A DNA stretch of 64,000 bases from Oncomelania hupensis (GCA_036898135.1 CM072511.1:73928119-73992118), one strand, 5' to 3'; positions 21,440 through 33,514 are shown, counted from the first letter of the stretch. Made by a program: numbers and translations. Notes: a model not told the origin generated them from the sequence alone.

Positions 21440-22645
21440 CAAAGCGCAGTACTCACGCATTCATTATAAATATCCGGCTTCATACAACATAAAATCAGAC
21501 ACTTGCTAACCAATAAGAGACAAGGGAGGGAGGGAGGAAGGGAGATATAAGGAGGGGTGATGGCATGGGTGGTGGCGGTGGTCTGAGTCAAAACAACAAA
21601 ACAAAAGCAATGGAGGAATGACGACGATGATGATGGGGGCAAGATCAAAAATTTAAGGAAGAGATGAGTTTTCAAGTTGGATTTGAAAGTAGCTATGTTT
21701 GGAGAGCTGCGAAGAGAGAGGGGAAGAGAGTTCCAAGTTGAAGGGCCAAGCACTGAGAAAGATCGACAGCCAGCAGAGGAGAGTTTGTAGCGGGGTATGT
21801 GAAGCATGAATGTGTTAGAGGAAGATTTCTAGAAGTCTTATAGATTTGAATGTTCTGGGTGAGGTAGGAGGGGGCTAAACCATGGACGCACTTGTAACCG
21901 AAAATAGCGATTTTGTAGATAATTCTATGAGACAGTGGAAGCCAATGGAGTGATTTTTTCTTTTTGAGAACCAGACGTCCAGCTGAGTTCTGAATACGTT
22001 GGAGCAGATAAATAGAAGAAGGAAGTCCAGCCAAGAGAGAGTTACAGTAGTCTAAGCGTAACAAAACAAGAGAGGAAATGAGTTGGACTGTAGTGTCAGT
22101 GGTCAGATATTTGCGGACAAGGCCTATTCTACGGAGATGAAAGTGAATTCTGACATGGAGAGGGTGTTGTCAAGAACGAACGACACCAAGGTTTTTGACA
22201 TTTTGACAGAAGATTGTCATCATCATAGGAAGAGTGGTCTGGCCAAGAGTGACAGTGTCTACAGAGGAAGAAGACAGATTTTGTTTGGTACCTGTGAGCA
22301 TAACTTCAGTTTTGTTTGCATTGAGTTGGAGCTTGTTGACTGTCATCCAGTTAGAAATGTCTTCAAAGCATTCAGAAGTTTTGGTCTGAATGGATGGAAG
22401 GTTTTGAGGAGTGTGACAGTTTTTTTTTTAGCTGTGTATCATCTGCGTAGAAATGGTGGAAAGTATCATGGTTTGGGATGATGTGAGACAGAGATGTGTA
22501 TAGGGTGAAAAGAACAGGGCCTAGAACTGACCCTTGAGGAACACCGAAGACAAGTCTGGACAGTTCAGAGAGGTGGATGTTGATGCAGACAGAGTGGATG
22601 CGATCAGTTAGGTAAGAGCGGAACCAGCTAAGTGCCCTGTCTTTT
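21440..22645 (-). pseudogene. CR1/Rex-like LINE reverse transcriptase, 5' truncated
   Basis: Minus-strand frames in order: WFRSYLTDRIHSVCIN, FGVPQGSVLGPVLFTLY, FHHFYADDTQL (catalytic YADD), LRLDYCNSLLAGLPSS, LHWLPLSHRI..YKCVHGLAP, YKLSSAGCRSFSVLGPSTWN (thumb and C-terminus). Frameshifts separate the blocks. It is tail to tail with the preceding plus-strand LINE 3' end at 21,436. Confidence 0.85.
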
Positions 22646-23544
22646 ATTCTTTTGTTATGTATGTTATTGTATCCCTCTCCCCCTTCTTCCCAACTTTCCC
22701 TTTTTTTCAGATATATAATAAAAAGACAAAATTCCAAACAAGTAATGTTAATTTTATCACTTGTTTTTTTTATGCTGAGAGACATGTATACACATGTAAA
22801 ATAGTGCAGTCTGAAACATTTATATGTGATGTTTATTTCTGTATAATTATGTAAATAGCATTTGAAGTATTGTATATAATGTTAATTTGATAGGATAGGC
22901 TTTTAACGATTCTGAGAGGCAATGTAAATATATAAATGTGTCAGAGGTAGTTTAGATGTTATGATAATGTGGATTTTAACATGTAAGTAGTGCCTGGAGT
23001 AATTTATATGTGATGTTAGTATGTATAAACATGTAGGACATACATGCACATAAAGTCAGAAGTAAGTAGTTAGGTTTGATGTTAATAATGTATGAACATG
23101 TCAATAGTAAGTGAAGTAATGTACAATTGATTTTTATACACTTGCAAATAAACATGTAAATAGTGCCTGAAGTCATTTTGTTGTGACATGTGTGGAAAAT
23201 GTCATGATATTATTAATTTTAGTAGTTATTGTTTCCAATATAAGTATCACTATTATCACGGTCATATTTCTGTGTGTATTTTGAATGTCTGCTGACAATT
23301 AAACTGAAATTGCTTGTCAACACAATGGAGGTTTTAAGCAGTTTATCTTGTTTTCCACTTTTGTGTCGTTCTGTCCACTTTGACAATCTTTTAATCATAG
23401 TATTCTTTCATCTGTCTTTCCGTCTGTGTCATAGTATTCTTTCATCTGTCTCTCTGTGTGTTTTTGCGAGAATGAGCAAATTACTGTATAAATAAAATGA
23501 AACAATAAAAGTGTTGGAAATACATTCATGCATTTTACACCTGA

Positions 23545-23790
23545 TCAATTGTAATTAATTTGGTAAATATTCACTGAATTAATTAGAATTATATATAATA
23601 TTGAAAAATTCAACATAATTTGAAGGAATAAACAAAATGTCAATAAAATATATAGAATGAAATATATTGCTTTCATTCTATAAATTTAATTTTATTGACA
23701 TTAATTCAGTTTATTCTCCCAAATTATGTTTTCATTAATTCTAATTAATTCATGAATATATTATTTACTGAATTAAATAACCTTGAAAAA
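23545..23790. repeat. Large A+T-rich imperfect palindrome
   Basis: Inner arms AATGTCAATAAAATATATAGAATGAAA (split by position) and CTTTCATTCTATAAATTTAA..GACATT mirror each other around about 23,666. Pairing continues outward through GAATAAAC/GTTTATTC, AACATAATTTG/CAAATTATGTT and ACTGAATTAATTAGAATTA/TAATTCTAATTAATTCAT. Confidence 0.75.
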
Positions 23791-24819
23791 CAAACAAATC
23801 AAAAATCAATTCATTTTTATGCATTTCATTTGCAATTAATGTAAATCTTAATGTCATTTCTACCAAGTATTATTCTAGTTAATTATTTTTATTTGAATGC
23901 ATTTCCTACACTTAATTATACTTTATTCCAAAAAAACTTTCATACTCCTTAATTTAGCTGCTTGTCTTTATTTTACTGTATACATTGCTTTCATTCTATA
24001 AATTTAATTTTATTGACATTACTTTTGTTAATGTTTCATTTTTCAATATAATATGTAATTCTAGCTAATTCAGTAAATATATTATTTTTTAATGAATCAA
24101 TTACAATTAAAAGATTGAAAACTATAAATTTGTTCCTCATGAAACAAACTGCATAATTGTATACATTATACATTATTAAAATTTTATAAATTTGTTTGTT
24201 TATATTTATAAATAATATGTTTTTAATACCGCCAACATCTGGTGGTCCTAACACTGCATAATTCCTGCAATCCTAAGCAATGTTTTAACAGACAGAATGA
24301 AGGTCTAAACAGTATCGTGCGGCAATGGGAAATGGGGAGTAACTCGTTATAATAAGAGTTGCTTCCCATAAACTGTCCAACTTTCGTTACACATGCTTAT
24401 CAAAGAGACGACTATCTTGGTATTGATAGTCTTTGGTTGAAATGAATTTAGAGATATTAATCCACTTGAAAGATCCCAGAGGAAAGCACTTCAATTTTTT
24501 TTAATTAAAGTGATCATCATTTCAGTGGGGAGATAGAAGGGTTGTGGAGGTAGGGGAACAGTGCTAAATGTAAACAAATATCAGCACTGCATCCATCTAT
24601 GTTCCCCTTTCGATGTATTTGCATTTGAAGTAGTATTGTACATGCAAAATAAACAAAATATTCCTGGCAGTAGCATGCATTTAAGATTATTTCTGTGCCA
24701 ACAATTTACCTTCAATTCCACCATTTCAAAAAAAAAAAAGAAAAAATAATTTTAAAAAACAAAGAAAGAAAACAAAAAAAGAAAAAAGAAAGAAAAGAAA
24801 AGTAGACTGGCCTACAACA

Positions 24820-25140
24820 GGACTGCCATTAAATGATTGGGCATAAGTTGAAGTAATTGCATGTCACAATTCATCAAAATTGGTTCAGTCGTTTTTTTAA
24901 GATACTGAGCAAATCAAATTTAAAAGAAGTGATTCCCGGAACGAACTTTGTGGTACAGCAAATGTGATGGCACAAGAGGTTGGTCACTAACCTAAGTAAT
25001 GTTCCTATGATGTATGGTCAAAATTGTTTTCAGTGGATCTTGTAACAAACTAACCGACATTTGGCTTGTTCAGATTATTTCAGTATTTTTTGATGATATA
25101 TGGAAAAACACAAAGGAGGGGTCAACCATGGAAGCGAAAT
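24820..25140 (+). repeat. Dispersed repeat R2 copy
   Basis: The blocks AACCTAAGTAATGTTCCTAT, GTCAAAATTGTTTTCAGTGG and GACATTTGGCTTGTTCAGATT recur with changes at about 32,700-32,935 and 49,650-49,840. Type and ends are unknown. Confidence 0.55.
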
Positions 25141-25931
25141 TTGGTTTGCCTTTTTAGAAAAAGTATGTTAACGAGGTCTTGCAGTTGATGTTGATGGCAC
25201 AGCTTCATTTTCCTGCTCTGTATTTCTGTGGGGTTGTTTCGTTGATGCTCTGTTCTTGATCAACGGTTGTGTGATCTTGAAAGTCTTTATAATTTCCTGA
25301 ATGAAAATGAAACAAAGTTTATTTCAGAAACATTATTCTGAATATAAGAAAAATGAGAGCCAAGTGAACAGTTTTAGTCAGGACCACATAGCAGCAATAC
25401 ACTACTTAACAATGAGATCACCTTAAAAGAAAATCAATACATATTTTTACCAACTTTATTGTGACTAGCATAATGAGGGAGGTAACCAAGAAAACACCAC
25501 TGTGAATAGCAATGTTGGGATGGTATTGCAAAAACCATGCCAGTACAGACCTGCCTACCCCAAATTTATGTTTTCAGGGACAAACATGCCAAAAATCAGG
25601 GATACACTAACTTTCAGTGACAAACTAAGAAGACCTCAAAGCAGTTCACAAAATGCGAAAGTGTCGCCCTTTTTCCCTATGTTTAATGAACGACCACTTC
25701 TCAGTGTAGTTTATTTTAAATGTTGTGCAACGTTTCTTTGCTGTAGTACAGGAAGAGGTAAATGCTAAACCATCTTCGCATGCTGCTTTTCTTTTAGATG
25801 ACGCCATTGTTTTTCACTCGTAAGTTTCTGTGATGCAGCTGAAAGGACTGCACATGACTATCACCAACAAATAGAACGCATTACATGTGCGCACATTTTG
25901 TATTATGACCTCGGCAAAGTTCGGAGCAAGC

Positions 25932-26405
25932 GGAAATGGCTCTTGTCTCCATCTTCCTATACGCTTGTGAAACATGGACCCTCACAGCAGATCTACAACT
26001 AAGAATACAAAGCATGGAGATGAGGTGCTACAAAAGACTTCTGGGCATTTCCTATACCCAGCACATCACCAATGACAAAGTCAGACAGACCATCACATAA
26101 GCCATTGGACAACATGACATGCTCACAGTGGTAAAGAAACAGAAACTCTGATGGTATAGCCACGTCCCCAGATCATCAGGCCTGGCAAAGACCATCCTGC
26201 AAGGCAAAGTTCAAGGAGGCAGAAGAAGAGGGAAGACAGAAAAAGAGGTGGGAGGACAACATTCAAGAATGGACTGGTTTGACATTAAGCGAAACCATGA
26301 GGGCTGCTGAGGGCAGAAAAAGATGGAGCACACTGGTTAAACGATCATCTGTGGTGCCCCAAAGACCTTCTAGTTATGGGATAGGATAGGATAGGAAATG
26401 GTTCT
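25932..26405 (+). mobile_element. RTE-1 LINE 3' fragment with TSD
   Basis: 5'-truncated copy of the RTE element at 28,591. It encodes the C-terminal part (YACETWTL.., remnants of QHDMLTVVK and MKAAEGRKRWS-like blocks with stops) and ends in (GGATA)n. The flanks GGAAATGGCTCT and GGAAATGGTTCT form an 11/12 TSD. Confidence 0.85.
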
Positions 26406-26439
26406 ACAGTGACACATGTACCTAGTGAGTACACTTGCA

Positions 26440-27240
26440 CCAAAGATGAAAGAGTTAGCTATGATCTCTACCTACAACAAGTTTAAATTTTTAATCTCAT
26501 AGTTTAGGGTCAAGGTCACTTCAAAGTACCATATTAACTGACTTTGGACAGCTGAAGTACCTTGGAGAGATGTTGACCAAATTTACATGGTATGTGTGTC
26601 TCATTGTTATCTATCATGCCTCTAACGATCGTTAATTCAATATCGATTACTTAAGGACATTTTGTGAAAAGTTTTTTTTTTCTTCTTCTTTTTTTTGTGA
26701 AAAGGTTTCTTTTTTTTAAACTAACATTTGTTGACCCTGGGACCTTGACCCTTAAAGTGAAGTCATTCACTGATAATTTTAGAGGTATCTTGGATAATAC
26801 ACCGTTTTACCAAGTTTGTGATATATGAAATAGGTTCCGAGTACTCAGCCACTTTACAGTGTTGCTCAAGTGGCAGACGGAGAGACAATTTTTACAAAAA
26901 CAACAAAAAAACTAGAAGGGCAAAGCCAATATGATTCACATGCTTTTCATGGAACTCGCAATATTTAACATAAAAATAATTGTTTACCCCTCCCCCAAAT
27001 ACTCACTTTGATCTTTCTATGCTCGACCTTGAGATGACATTGACCTCCTGCTCCATTTACACTCATATTTTAGCAACCTTGAGATGACATTGACCTCTGG
27101 CTCCATATACATTCATATATTTTAGCAAACATTGTATTATTTAAAAAAAAAAAACGGTGACCTTTTGATGACCTTGACCTTCAGTGATCTTGACCTTGGG
27201 ATGATCTTGACCCTCACGTGATCTCTCATGCATGTGTGAT
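26440..27240 (+). repeat. Dispersed repeat R1 rich in TGACCTT
   Basis: Shares TTTAGGGTCAAGGTCACTTC, GTGTGTCTCATTG.TATCTATCATGC and the stretch AACTAGAAGGGCAAAGCC..ATGATTCACATGC with 52,170-53,110 and 61,276-61,350. The last ~240 bp are dense in TGACCTTGACCT-type motifs. No ORF is seen. Confidence 0.65.
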
Positions 27241-27255
27241 AAATAACCCAATATT

Positions 27256-27492
27256 TTTGCGTCCTATCCCGTAAACTGCCTCTTTGCACTGTGCCTTGCA
27301 GGATGGTCATTGCAAGGAGTGATACTCTGGTGACGTGGCCATACCATTGAGTTTTCTTTTTTTTTATCACTTTGAGCATGTCATCGTGTTGTCCAATGGC
27401 TTGAGTGATGGTCTTTCAGACTTCGTCGGTGATGTGCTGGGTACAGGAAATGCCCAGAAGTGTACAGTGCAGCCTGTCTTCAGAATGAGCCC
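27256..27492 (-). mobile_element. RTE-1 LINE fragment
   Basis: Minus-strand copy of the RTE-1 3' coding end: starts CCTATCCCGTAAACTG, contains the blocks for HYGH(V)TR and TITQAIGQHDDM in altered form. It is diverged and truncated at TCTTCAGAATGAG. Confidence 0.75.
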
Positions 27493-28290
27493 TTGTTGCT
27501 TTTGCTTCAAGAGCTCTTTTTGATGCTGAAACTCGATATGGACAGATCGAAAAGGAACTCTTGGCTGCAGTTTTTGTACACAAGAAATTTCACAACTTTA
27601 TCTATGGTCTGCAAGTGACCATTGAAATTGACCACAAGCCACTGATTAGCATCTTGAAGAAGCCTCTGAATGATGCCCCAGCTCATTTACACAGAATGTT
27701 ATTGTAGCTGCAGTGATACCACCTGCAGTTCGCCTACAAGAACTGGAAAGAACTGTTCTAGATTGATATGTAATCCAGAACTCACCCAGCGGAATCTGTT
27801 GAAGCAGAATTTGAATATGACATCATGACTGTGTTATCAATTTCGCCGTCCAGTATGACGGAGTTACAGCCAGAAACACTGGCTGATGTGACCATGCAGA
27901 AATTATCAAAGTTAATTATGGAAGGTTGCCCTGTGCTGCACACGAGCGTGTGCCTCCTGAACTTAAACCTTACTTTTCCTTTCGTGATAAACTGGTGATT
28001 GAAAATGACCCCATCCCAAGGATAGCAGTTACCCGTCCCATGCCACATACACCCATGAATGATGAGAATCAGAACCACCCAACTTCACCATGTCACAGAC
28101 CTTCCTATCCCCCATCTCACCACCTTCTACACACTCTTTGCCAATAGCACTGCCAACCAGTCCATACTCATTACATAGCCAACCCAAGGTCCATATCCAG
28201 GATCCTGTCACTCAACCCCCTGTGACGTGCTACAGAAGGATTGTGAAGCCAAACGAAACCCAAAATATTTTATTAAGTGTCAAGTGTGAT
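27493..28290 (+). pseudogene. Ty3/gypsy RNase H plus polyprotein tail
   Basis: ALFDAETRYGQIEKELLAAV, FHNFIYGLQVTIEIDHKPL and APAHLHRML are the RNase H of a gypsy pol. After stops come MTELQPETLADVTMQKLSKL and VPPELKPYFSFRDKLVIEN, the linker that leads into integrase. The sequence then jumps to CYRRIVKPNE, like the end of pol, so integrase is deleted. There are no LTRs. RNase H-before-integrase order here differs from the 13.5-kb element. Confidence 0.8.
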
Positions 28291-28576
28291 TCATTGACAA
28301 TCGAATTGCATCGGTCAAAGAACACTATCCTCCTCCCCTCCTCCCCCCCACTCTTGCCAGCAATTGCGTAACGCTACATAATATGCTGAAACAGGCGGCG
28401 GCCAACAGTCGAGTATGCTACAACTCTTGTGTTGTGGCATAACGCTTGACCCTGGGGCCAAGTTCCTTTTACAGGAAACCGGCCTATTGTTTTTACCCTC
28501 CGACACTTGCAAGAAAAATGCTGAAATCAACGGATCCACTGAGAGTTTTATGTGTGTAAAAATAATAAAAATCTGT
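28291..28576. other. No gene seen
   Basis: Short spacer between the gypsy remnant and the RTE target site. Its final 14 bp (GTGCAATTATTTAT, 28,577-28,590) are the RTE TSD. Confidence 0.5.
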
Positions 28577-28792
28577 GTGCAATTATTTATTATTGGCTCT
28601 GTGGGTTCGGGCAAATAGAATAGACCCAACGTATCCCGGCGTGTCGTAAGAGGCGACTAACAGGGGTGATGTTAGCACGGCATCACTGGGCGAAAGTCTT
28701 CTACACAGAAGTCACCGGCCAGGGCGGAGGAACTTCACGTTACTACAGGTTCAACGACCACGTGCTCAGGGCCAAGGCGAGCCACACTATTT

Positions 28793-30694
28793 GTGGATTT
28801 CGGCTGTGGCCAACAGCCTGGAGAGGATTGGGCCCTGCCAGGTCTTTTTTTGCCCAAGACACAACACATGATGAGGCTATCCACTAATTCCATGCCGGAT
28901 CGGTCGTCGCCCGGAACAAGGACCGCGCCTTCCGTTGGCCACCAGGACGGAGGTGAAAAGTATGCTACTGATGGACAAATTAGCAAGATCCGCACGAGAA
29001 ACAACATCGTCATAGGAACCTGGAATGTCAGGACCCTAACTACGGAAGGAAAATTAGAAGAACTGGCCCACGAGCTGGACCACTATCGATGGAACGTTCT
29101 AGGTATCAGCGAACTGCGCTGGAAAGGCCTAGGTGAAACAACGACTGACAAAGGCCACAAGCTCTATTTCAGCGGTAGAGATGACAGGCACGAACACGGC
29201 GTTGGATTCTTGGTCCACAAGAACATTCTAGCCACTGTCATGGGTTGCCGCCCAGTCTCCAGTAGACTCATTACCATCCGTCTGAGAGCAACCCCTTTCA
29301 ACATTACCATCATCCAGGCCTATGCCCCAACATCAGACTATGAAGACAGCGAAGTGGAGGATTTTTATGAAAATATACAGGCGGCCCTTGACCAAGTGCC
29401 GAAGAAGGACATAGTCATAGTGCAAGGCGACTGGAATGCCAAGGTTGGCCAAGATGCGCACCACAACTGGGGAGACACATGCGGACCCCACTGCAACAAC
29501 GAGACAAATGACAGGGGTCTGAGGCTATTGGAGTTTGCCAGATACAACAATCTGGTACTGGCAAACACGCTTGGTCTCCACAAAAAATCCAGACGATGGA
29601 CATGGCACAGTCCCGGCGGGGAACATCACAACCAGATCGACTACATCATGGTCAAGAAACGCTTCAGATCAAGCATCAACATTGGCAGGACACGCACTTT
29701 TCCAGGAGCAGACATTGGAAGTGACCACGATCTCGTGATGATGTCTTTCCGGCTCCATTTGAAGAGAGGAAATACAGCAAAGTGCACTAGGCTGAAGTTC
29801 GACCTGGACAAACTGCAAGACCCGGAGGTGGCAAAAATATTTCAGGCCACAATTGGAGGGAAATTTGCACCACTGCTTATTTTGGGGGCAGGCGAAGTAG
29901 ATGTCAACACCATGACCAATACCTTCAACTCAGCTGTAACAGATGCCGCCACTGAGATCCTTGGCAAGCACCGACCAAAGAAGAAGCCGTGGATCACACC
30001 TGAACTTTTGGATCTGTGTGATAAACGAAGAGAGTTAAAAAAGAAAAAGAACACCTCACAGGGAGCTGATGTCTACCGAAAAATCAACAATGACATCCGA
30101 AAAGGCATGCGCACAGCAAAGGAGAACTGGATAGAAGATCAATGCCAGGAAATGGAGAACAATCTGAACAAGAACAACAGCAAGAAGGCCTACCAGACTG
30201 TGAAGCGGCTGACAAGTGTTAAACAGCCCAAAGTCTCCACTATCCAAAGCAAGTCTGGCATTTGCCTTACAGAAGAACAAGAAGTCTTGGACAGATGGAC
30301 AGAGTACTGCTCTGACCTTTACAACTATACACCAAATGGAGACCCATCAGTTCTAGCATGTCCCGAGAGCAGAGAAGAAGAAGAAATCCTCCCAATTCTC
30401 CGGGAAGAAGTTGAGGCAGCAGTGCAATCGCTGAAGAAAGGGAAGTCAGCGGGAGTGGACAACATACCAGCGGAACTGCTACAAGCAGGAGGAGAAGCGA
30501 TGACTGATGCTCTCACCATTATCTGTAACAAGATCTGGCAGAGTGGGGAATGGCCTACACCATGGACCCAGTCGCTTGTCATCACTCTTCCCAAAAAAGG
30601 TAACCTTCAGGAGTGTGAAAATTACCGCACCATCAGCCTCATCAGCCATCCCAGCAAGGTCCTCCTGAAAATAATACTCAACAGGTTGAATTGA
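28793..30694 (+). pseudogene. RTE ORF: APE endonuclease and RT N-terminus
   Basis: The endonuclease (residues ~70-320) shows IGTWNVRTL, ISELRWKG, QGDWNAKVGQ, NQIDYIM and GSDHDLVMM, the catalytic N/E/D-N/D/H blocks. The RT begins with RSLKKGKSAG-like LKKGKSAGVDNIPAELL and VITLPKKGNLQECENYRTIS. The frame is open for 633 codons and is cut at KIILNRL by the insertion. Similar proteins are annotated as craniofacial development protein 2-like. The start is uncertain: ATG 28,793 or 28,869 (M of MMRLSTNSM) both lie upstream of the domain. Confidence 0.9.
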
Positions 30695-30697
30695 TTG

Positions 30698-31396
30698 ATT
30701 GATTTATTGTTGCTTTAGGTCCAGCGGACTCTTCCGAGCCAAATCAGGACCGGACAACCCCCGATCCGCATAAAAGATCTGTTGAAACAACCCCAGTGGG
30801 AAAATTGAATGCCCTCCACCGGCCAGTCACTTTACAATAAAGACATCCCACGCGAGGGACGGCTGAGGGTTGACCTCAACTACGCGAACTCCCCGATTAC
30901 AAAAACAAAATAGAATACAAACATCATTATAAATCATCAACAAAAAACATACATATAAAATGCCTATAGTGCTAAATAGTACATTCATAGGAAGCCCTAG
31001 TGACCACCCGGCAGAAAGCGTCCAACACTCCCAAGCTGATCCAACAGACCTCATACACAAACAAGGAGTATTGTCCAGGAAGAGTTTTCAAGAAAAAAGG
31101 TAGGTCATTGATCTAGCGAAGAAGAAGATTTTATAGCAGAGTGGTAGGACAGATCGGGAATGGGAAAGAGCAAATGAGGAAGACAGCGACAGTGGGAATT
31201 TAAAGCACTAAATTTCCAGAAAGTGGGGATACTATTTATACTGAAACCCCCGGCACTCCAACGGGGGGAACTGTTGCCGCAGTTAATTTGTCATGCCTAC
31301 AAAGGCAAGACAGGTTTTCAACTGGGGCTTTCACTGTACCCTTTATAGGTTAGAACAATCTACAGTGGCAAGATTGCTCATGACCCCAAGGGGTAA
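30698..31396 (-). mobile_element. SINE-A with 5' extension, nested in RTE
   Basis: AACAGGTTGAA occurs at both junctions (about 30,687-30,697 and 31,397-31,407) and is single in the uninterrupted RT reading (NRL|KPQAEQ), so it is an 11-bp TSD. The minus-strand element carries a (AATC)n tail, the SINE-A core to about 31,275, and then ~120 bp not found in other copies, ending ACCCCTTGGGGT. Its short ORF (31,060-30,827) is repeat sequence. Confidence 0.9.
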
Positions 31397-32629
31397 CAGG
31401 TTGAAACCCCAAGCTGAACAAATCATAGCTGAAGAACAAGCAGGATTCATGGCAGGGCGAAGTACCACTGAACAGATTTTCAACCTCAGAATAATCTGTG
31501 AGAAATACCTACAGCACCAACAACATCTATATCATGTGTTCATAGACTTCAAGAAGGCATTTGACCGAGTCTGGCATGCAGCTCTATGGGCAACCATGAA
31601 AGTGTACAACATCAGCCCTAAAATTATAGAAGTCATCAAAAGCCTGTATGACAAGGCTACCAGTGCAGTCCTCCATAACAGCGTCAACGGGAACTGGTTC
31701 AGAACAACAATCGGTGTGCGTCAAGGATGCCTACTCTCTCCAACATCTTCCTAGAGCGCATCATGTCAGATGCTCTTGCAGATCACGAAGGCACAGTCAG
31801 CATAGGGGGCAGAGCAATCTCCAATCTTCGTTTTGCGGATGATATTGATGGATTGGCTGGAGAGGAACAAGAACTTGAACAGCTTGTACAGAGGCTTGAC
31901 ACCACCTCCAGAGCTTATGGAATGGAAATAAGTGCAGAGAAGACCAAAATGATGACCAACAACACCAATGGCATCAACACGGACATCAAAGTACAAGGCC
32001 AATCCTTCAACACAGTGCACAGCTTCAAATATTTAGGAGCCATTGTGTCAGACAATGGGTCTCGACAGGAAGTCCTCTCCAGGATCGCACAAACAACTGC
32101 TGCCCTGACAAGGTTGAAGCCCATTTGGAAAGACAGAACCATCAGTCTACATTCCAAAGTAAGACTGCTGCGCTCTCTGGTAATCTCCATCTTCCTATAT
32201 GCTTGCGAAGCATGGACCCTCACAGCAGATCTCCAACGAAGAATACAAAGCATGGAGATGAGGTGCTACAGAAGACTTCTGTGCATTTCCTATACCCAAA
32301 ACATCACCAACGACGAAGTCCGACAGACCATCACACAAGCCATTGGACAACACGATGACCTGCTCACAGTGGTGAAGAATTGGAAAATCCGATGGTATGG
32401 CCACGTCACCAGATCATCAGGCCTTGCAAAGACCATTCTGCAAGGCACAGTGCAAGGAGGTAGAAGAAGGGGGAGACCGAAAAAGATGTGGGAGGACAAC
32501 ATTCGAGAATGGACTGGTTTGACACTGAGCGAAGCCATGAGGGCTGCTGAGGACAGAAAAAGATGGAGTATGCTGGTTAAACGATCATCTGTGGTGCCCC
32601 TACAACCTTCGGGTTATGGGACAGGATAG
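31397..32629 (+). pseudogene. RTE ORF: RT palm, thumb and C-terminus
   Basis: Continues the interrupted ORF: QIIAEEQAGFMAGRSTTEQI, YHVFIDFKKAFDRVWH, IGVRQGCLLSPT. It then loses 10 bp (ACTCTTCAGC, present in the copy at 33,325) at about 31,741, shifting the frame. The second frame carries LRFADDIDGLAG (catalytic FADD), YLGAIVSDNGS, SIFLYACEAWTLTADLQRR and IRWYGHVTRSSGLAKTILQG, the conserved RTE C-terminus. Confidence 0.92.
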
Positions 32630-32657
32630 GATAGGATAGGATAGTGCAATTATTTAT

Positions 32658-32938
32658 ATAAAGCAAGGGGTTGTGAACAGAAAAGTGAAATACCGACTGA
32701 CCAAAGGACTGCCACAATTTACTGCAGAAATTATCAAAACTGGTTCGGCTGTATTTGAGATAACGTGTATCGCAAAGATTTAACCTCAGTGAAATTGCTC
32801 ACGTGTCGCCAACTCTGGTAATGTTCCAATGAAGTTAGAACATAATCTGTTTATTGATTCTTGAGGAATGGTATGCAATGGACCAACACGCTGAGAGATA
32901 TTTGGCTCGTTCTAATTCCAAACTATATCAAAGTATTT
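32658..32938 (+). repeat. Dispersed repeat R2 copy
   Basis: CTCTGGTAATGTTCCAATGA, AGTTAGAACATAATCTG and GAGATATTTGGCTCGTTCTA align with 24,820-25,140 and 49,650-49,840. Confidence 0.55.
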
Positions 32939-33514
32939 TCAAGTTCCTATCCTATCCTATCCTATCCCGTAACTCGGAGGTCGTAGGGGGGCACCATAGA
33001 TAATTGTTTAACCAGCATACTCCATCTTTATCTGTCCTCAGCAACCCTGATGGCTTCGCTCCATGTTAAACCAGTCCATTCTCGAATGTTGTCCTCCCAC
33101 ATCTTTTTCGGTCTCCCTCGTCTTCTACCTCCTTGCACTATGCCTTGCAGGATGGTCTTTGCAAGGCCTGATGATCCGATGACATGGCCATACCATCGGC
33201 GTTTCCGTTTCTTCACCACTGTGAGCAGGTCATCGTGTTGTCCAATGCTCTACTCCCTACGCTGACTGTGCCTTCATGATCTGCAAGAGCATCTGACATA
33301 ATGCGCTCTAGGAAGATGCTGAAGAGTGTTGGAGAGAGTAGGCATCCTTGACGCACACAGATTGTTGTTCTGAACCAGTTTCCGATGGCGCCGTTATAGA
33401 GGACTGCACTGGTAGCCTTGTCATACAGGCGTTTGACGACTTCAATAATTTTGGGGCTGATGTTGTACACTCTCATGGTTGACCACAGAGCTGCATGCCA
33501 GACTCGGTCAAGTT
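32939..33514 (-). mobile_element. RTE-1 3' fragment with 7-bp TSD
   Basis: Flanked by TCAAGTT (32,939-32,945 and 33,508-33,514). On the minus strand it encodes VWHAALWSTMRVYNISPKII, ICVRQGCLLSPTLFSIFLER and SDALADHEGTVSVG, then jumps to QHDDLLTVVKKRKRRWYGH. About 560 bp of coding sequence between are therefore missing. It ends in (GGATA)n. Confidence 0.9.

Larger units (their letters stand above)
22646..25931. other. A+T-rich non-coding region
   Basis: No protein domain. It holds an A+T-rich imperfect palindrome (23,545-23,790), a repeated block TGCTTTCATTCTATAAATTT (23,669 and 23,986), an A-rich run at 24,727-24,800, and a dispersed repeat at about 24,820-25,140. A lone hAT-like end CAGACCTGCCTAC lies at 25,546. 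Confidence 0.5.
28577..32657 (+). mobile_element. Full-length RTE-type LINE with 14-bp TSD
   Basis: GTGCAATTATTTAT flanks the element at 28,577-28,590 and 32,644-32,657. The body starts TATTGGCTCTGTGGGTTCGG, includes the 5' UTR motif GTCGTAAGAGGCGACTAA, one endonuclease-RT ORF, almost no 3' UTR and a (GGATA)n tail. Minus the nested insert it is about 3.35 kb, the usual RTE size. It is inactivated by a SINE-A insertion and by a 10-bp deletion in the RT. Confidence 0.93.
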
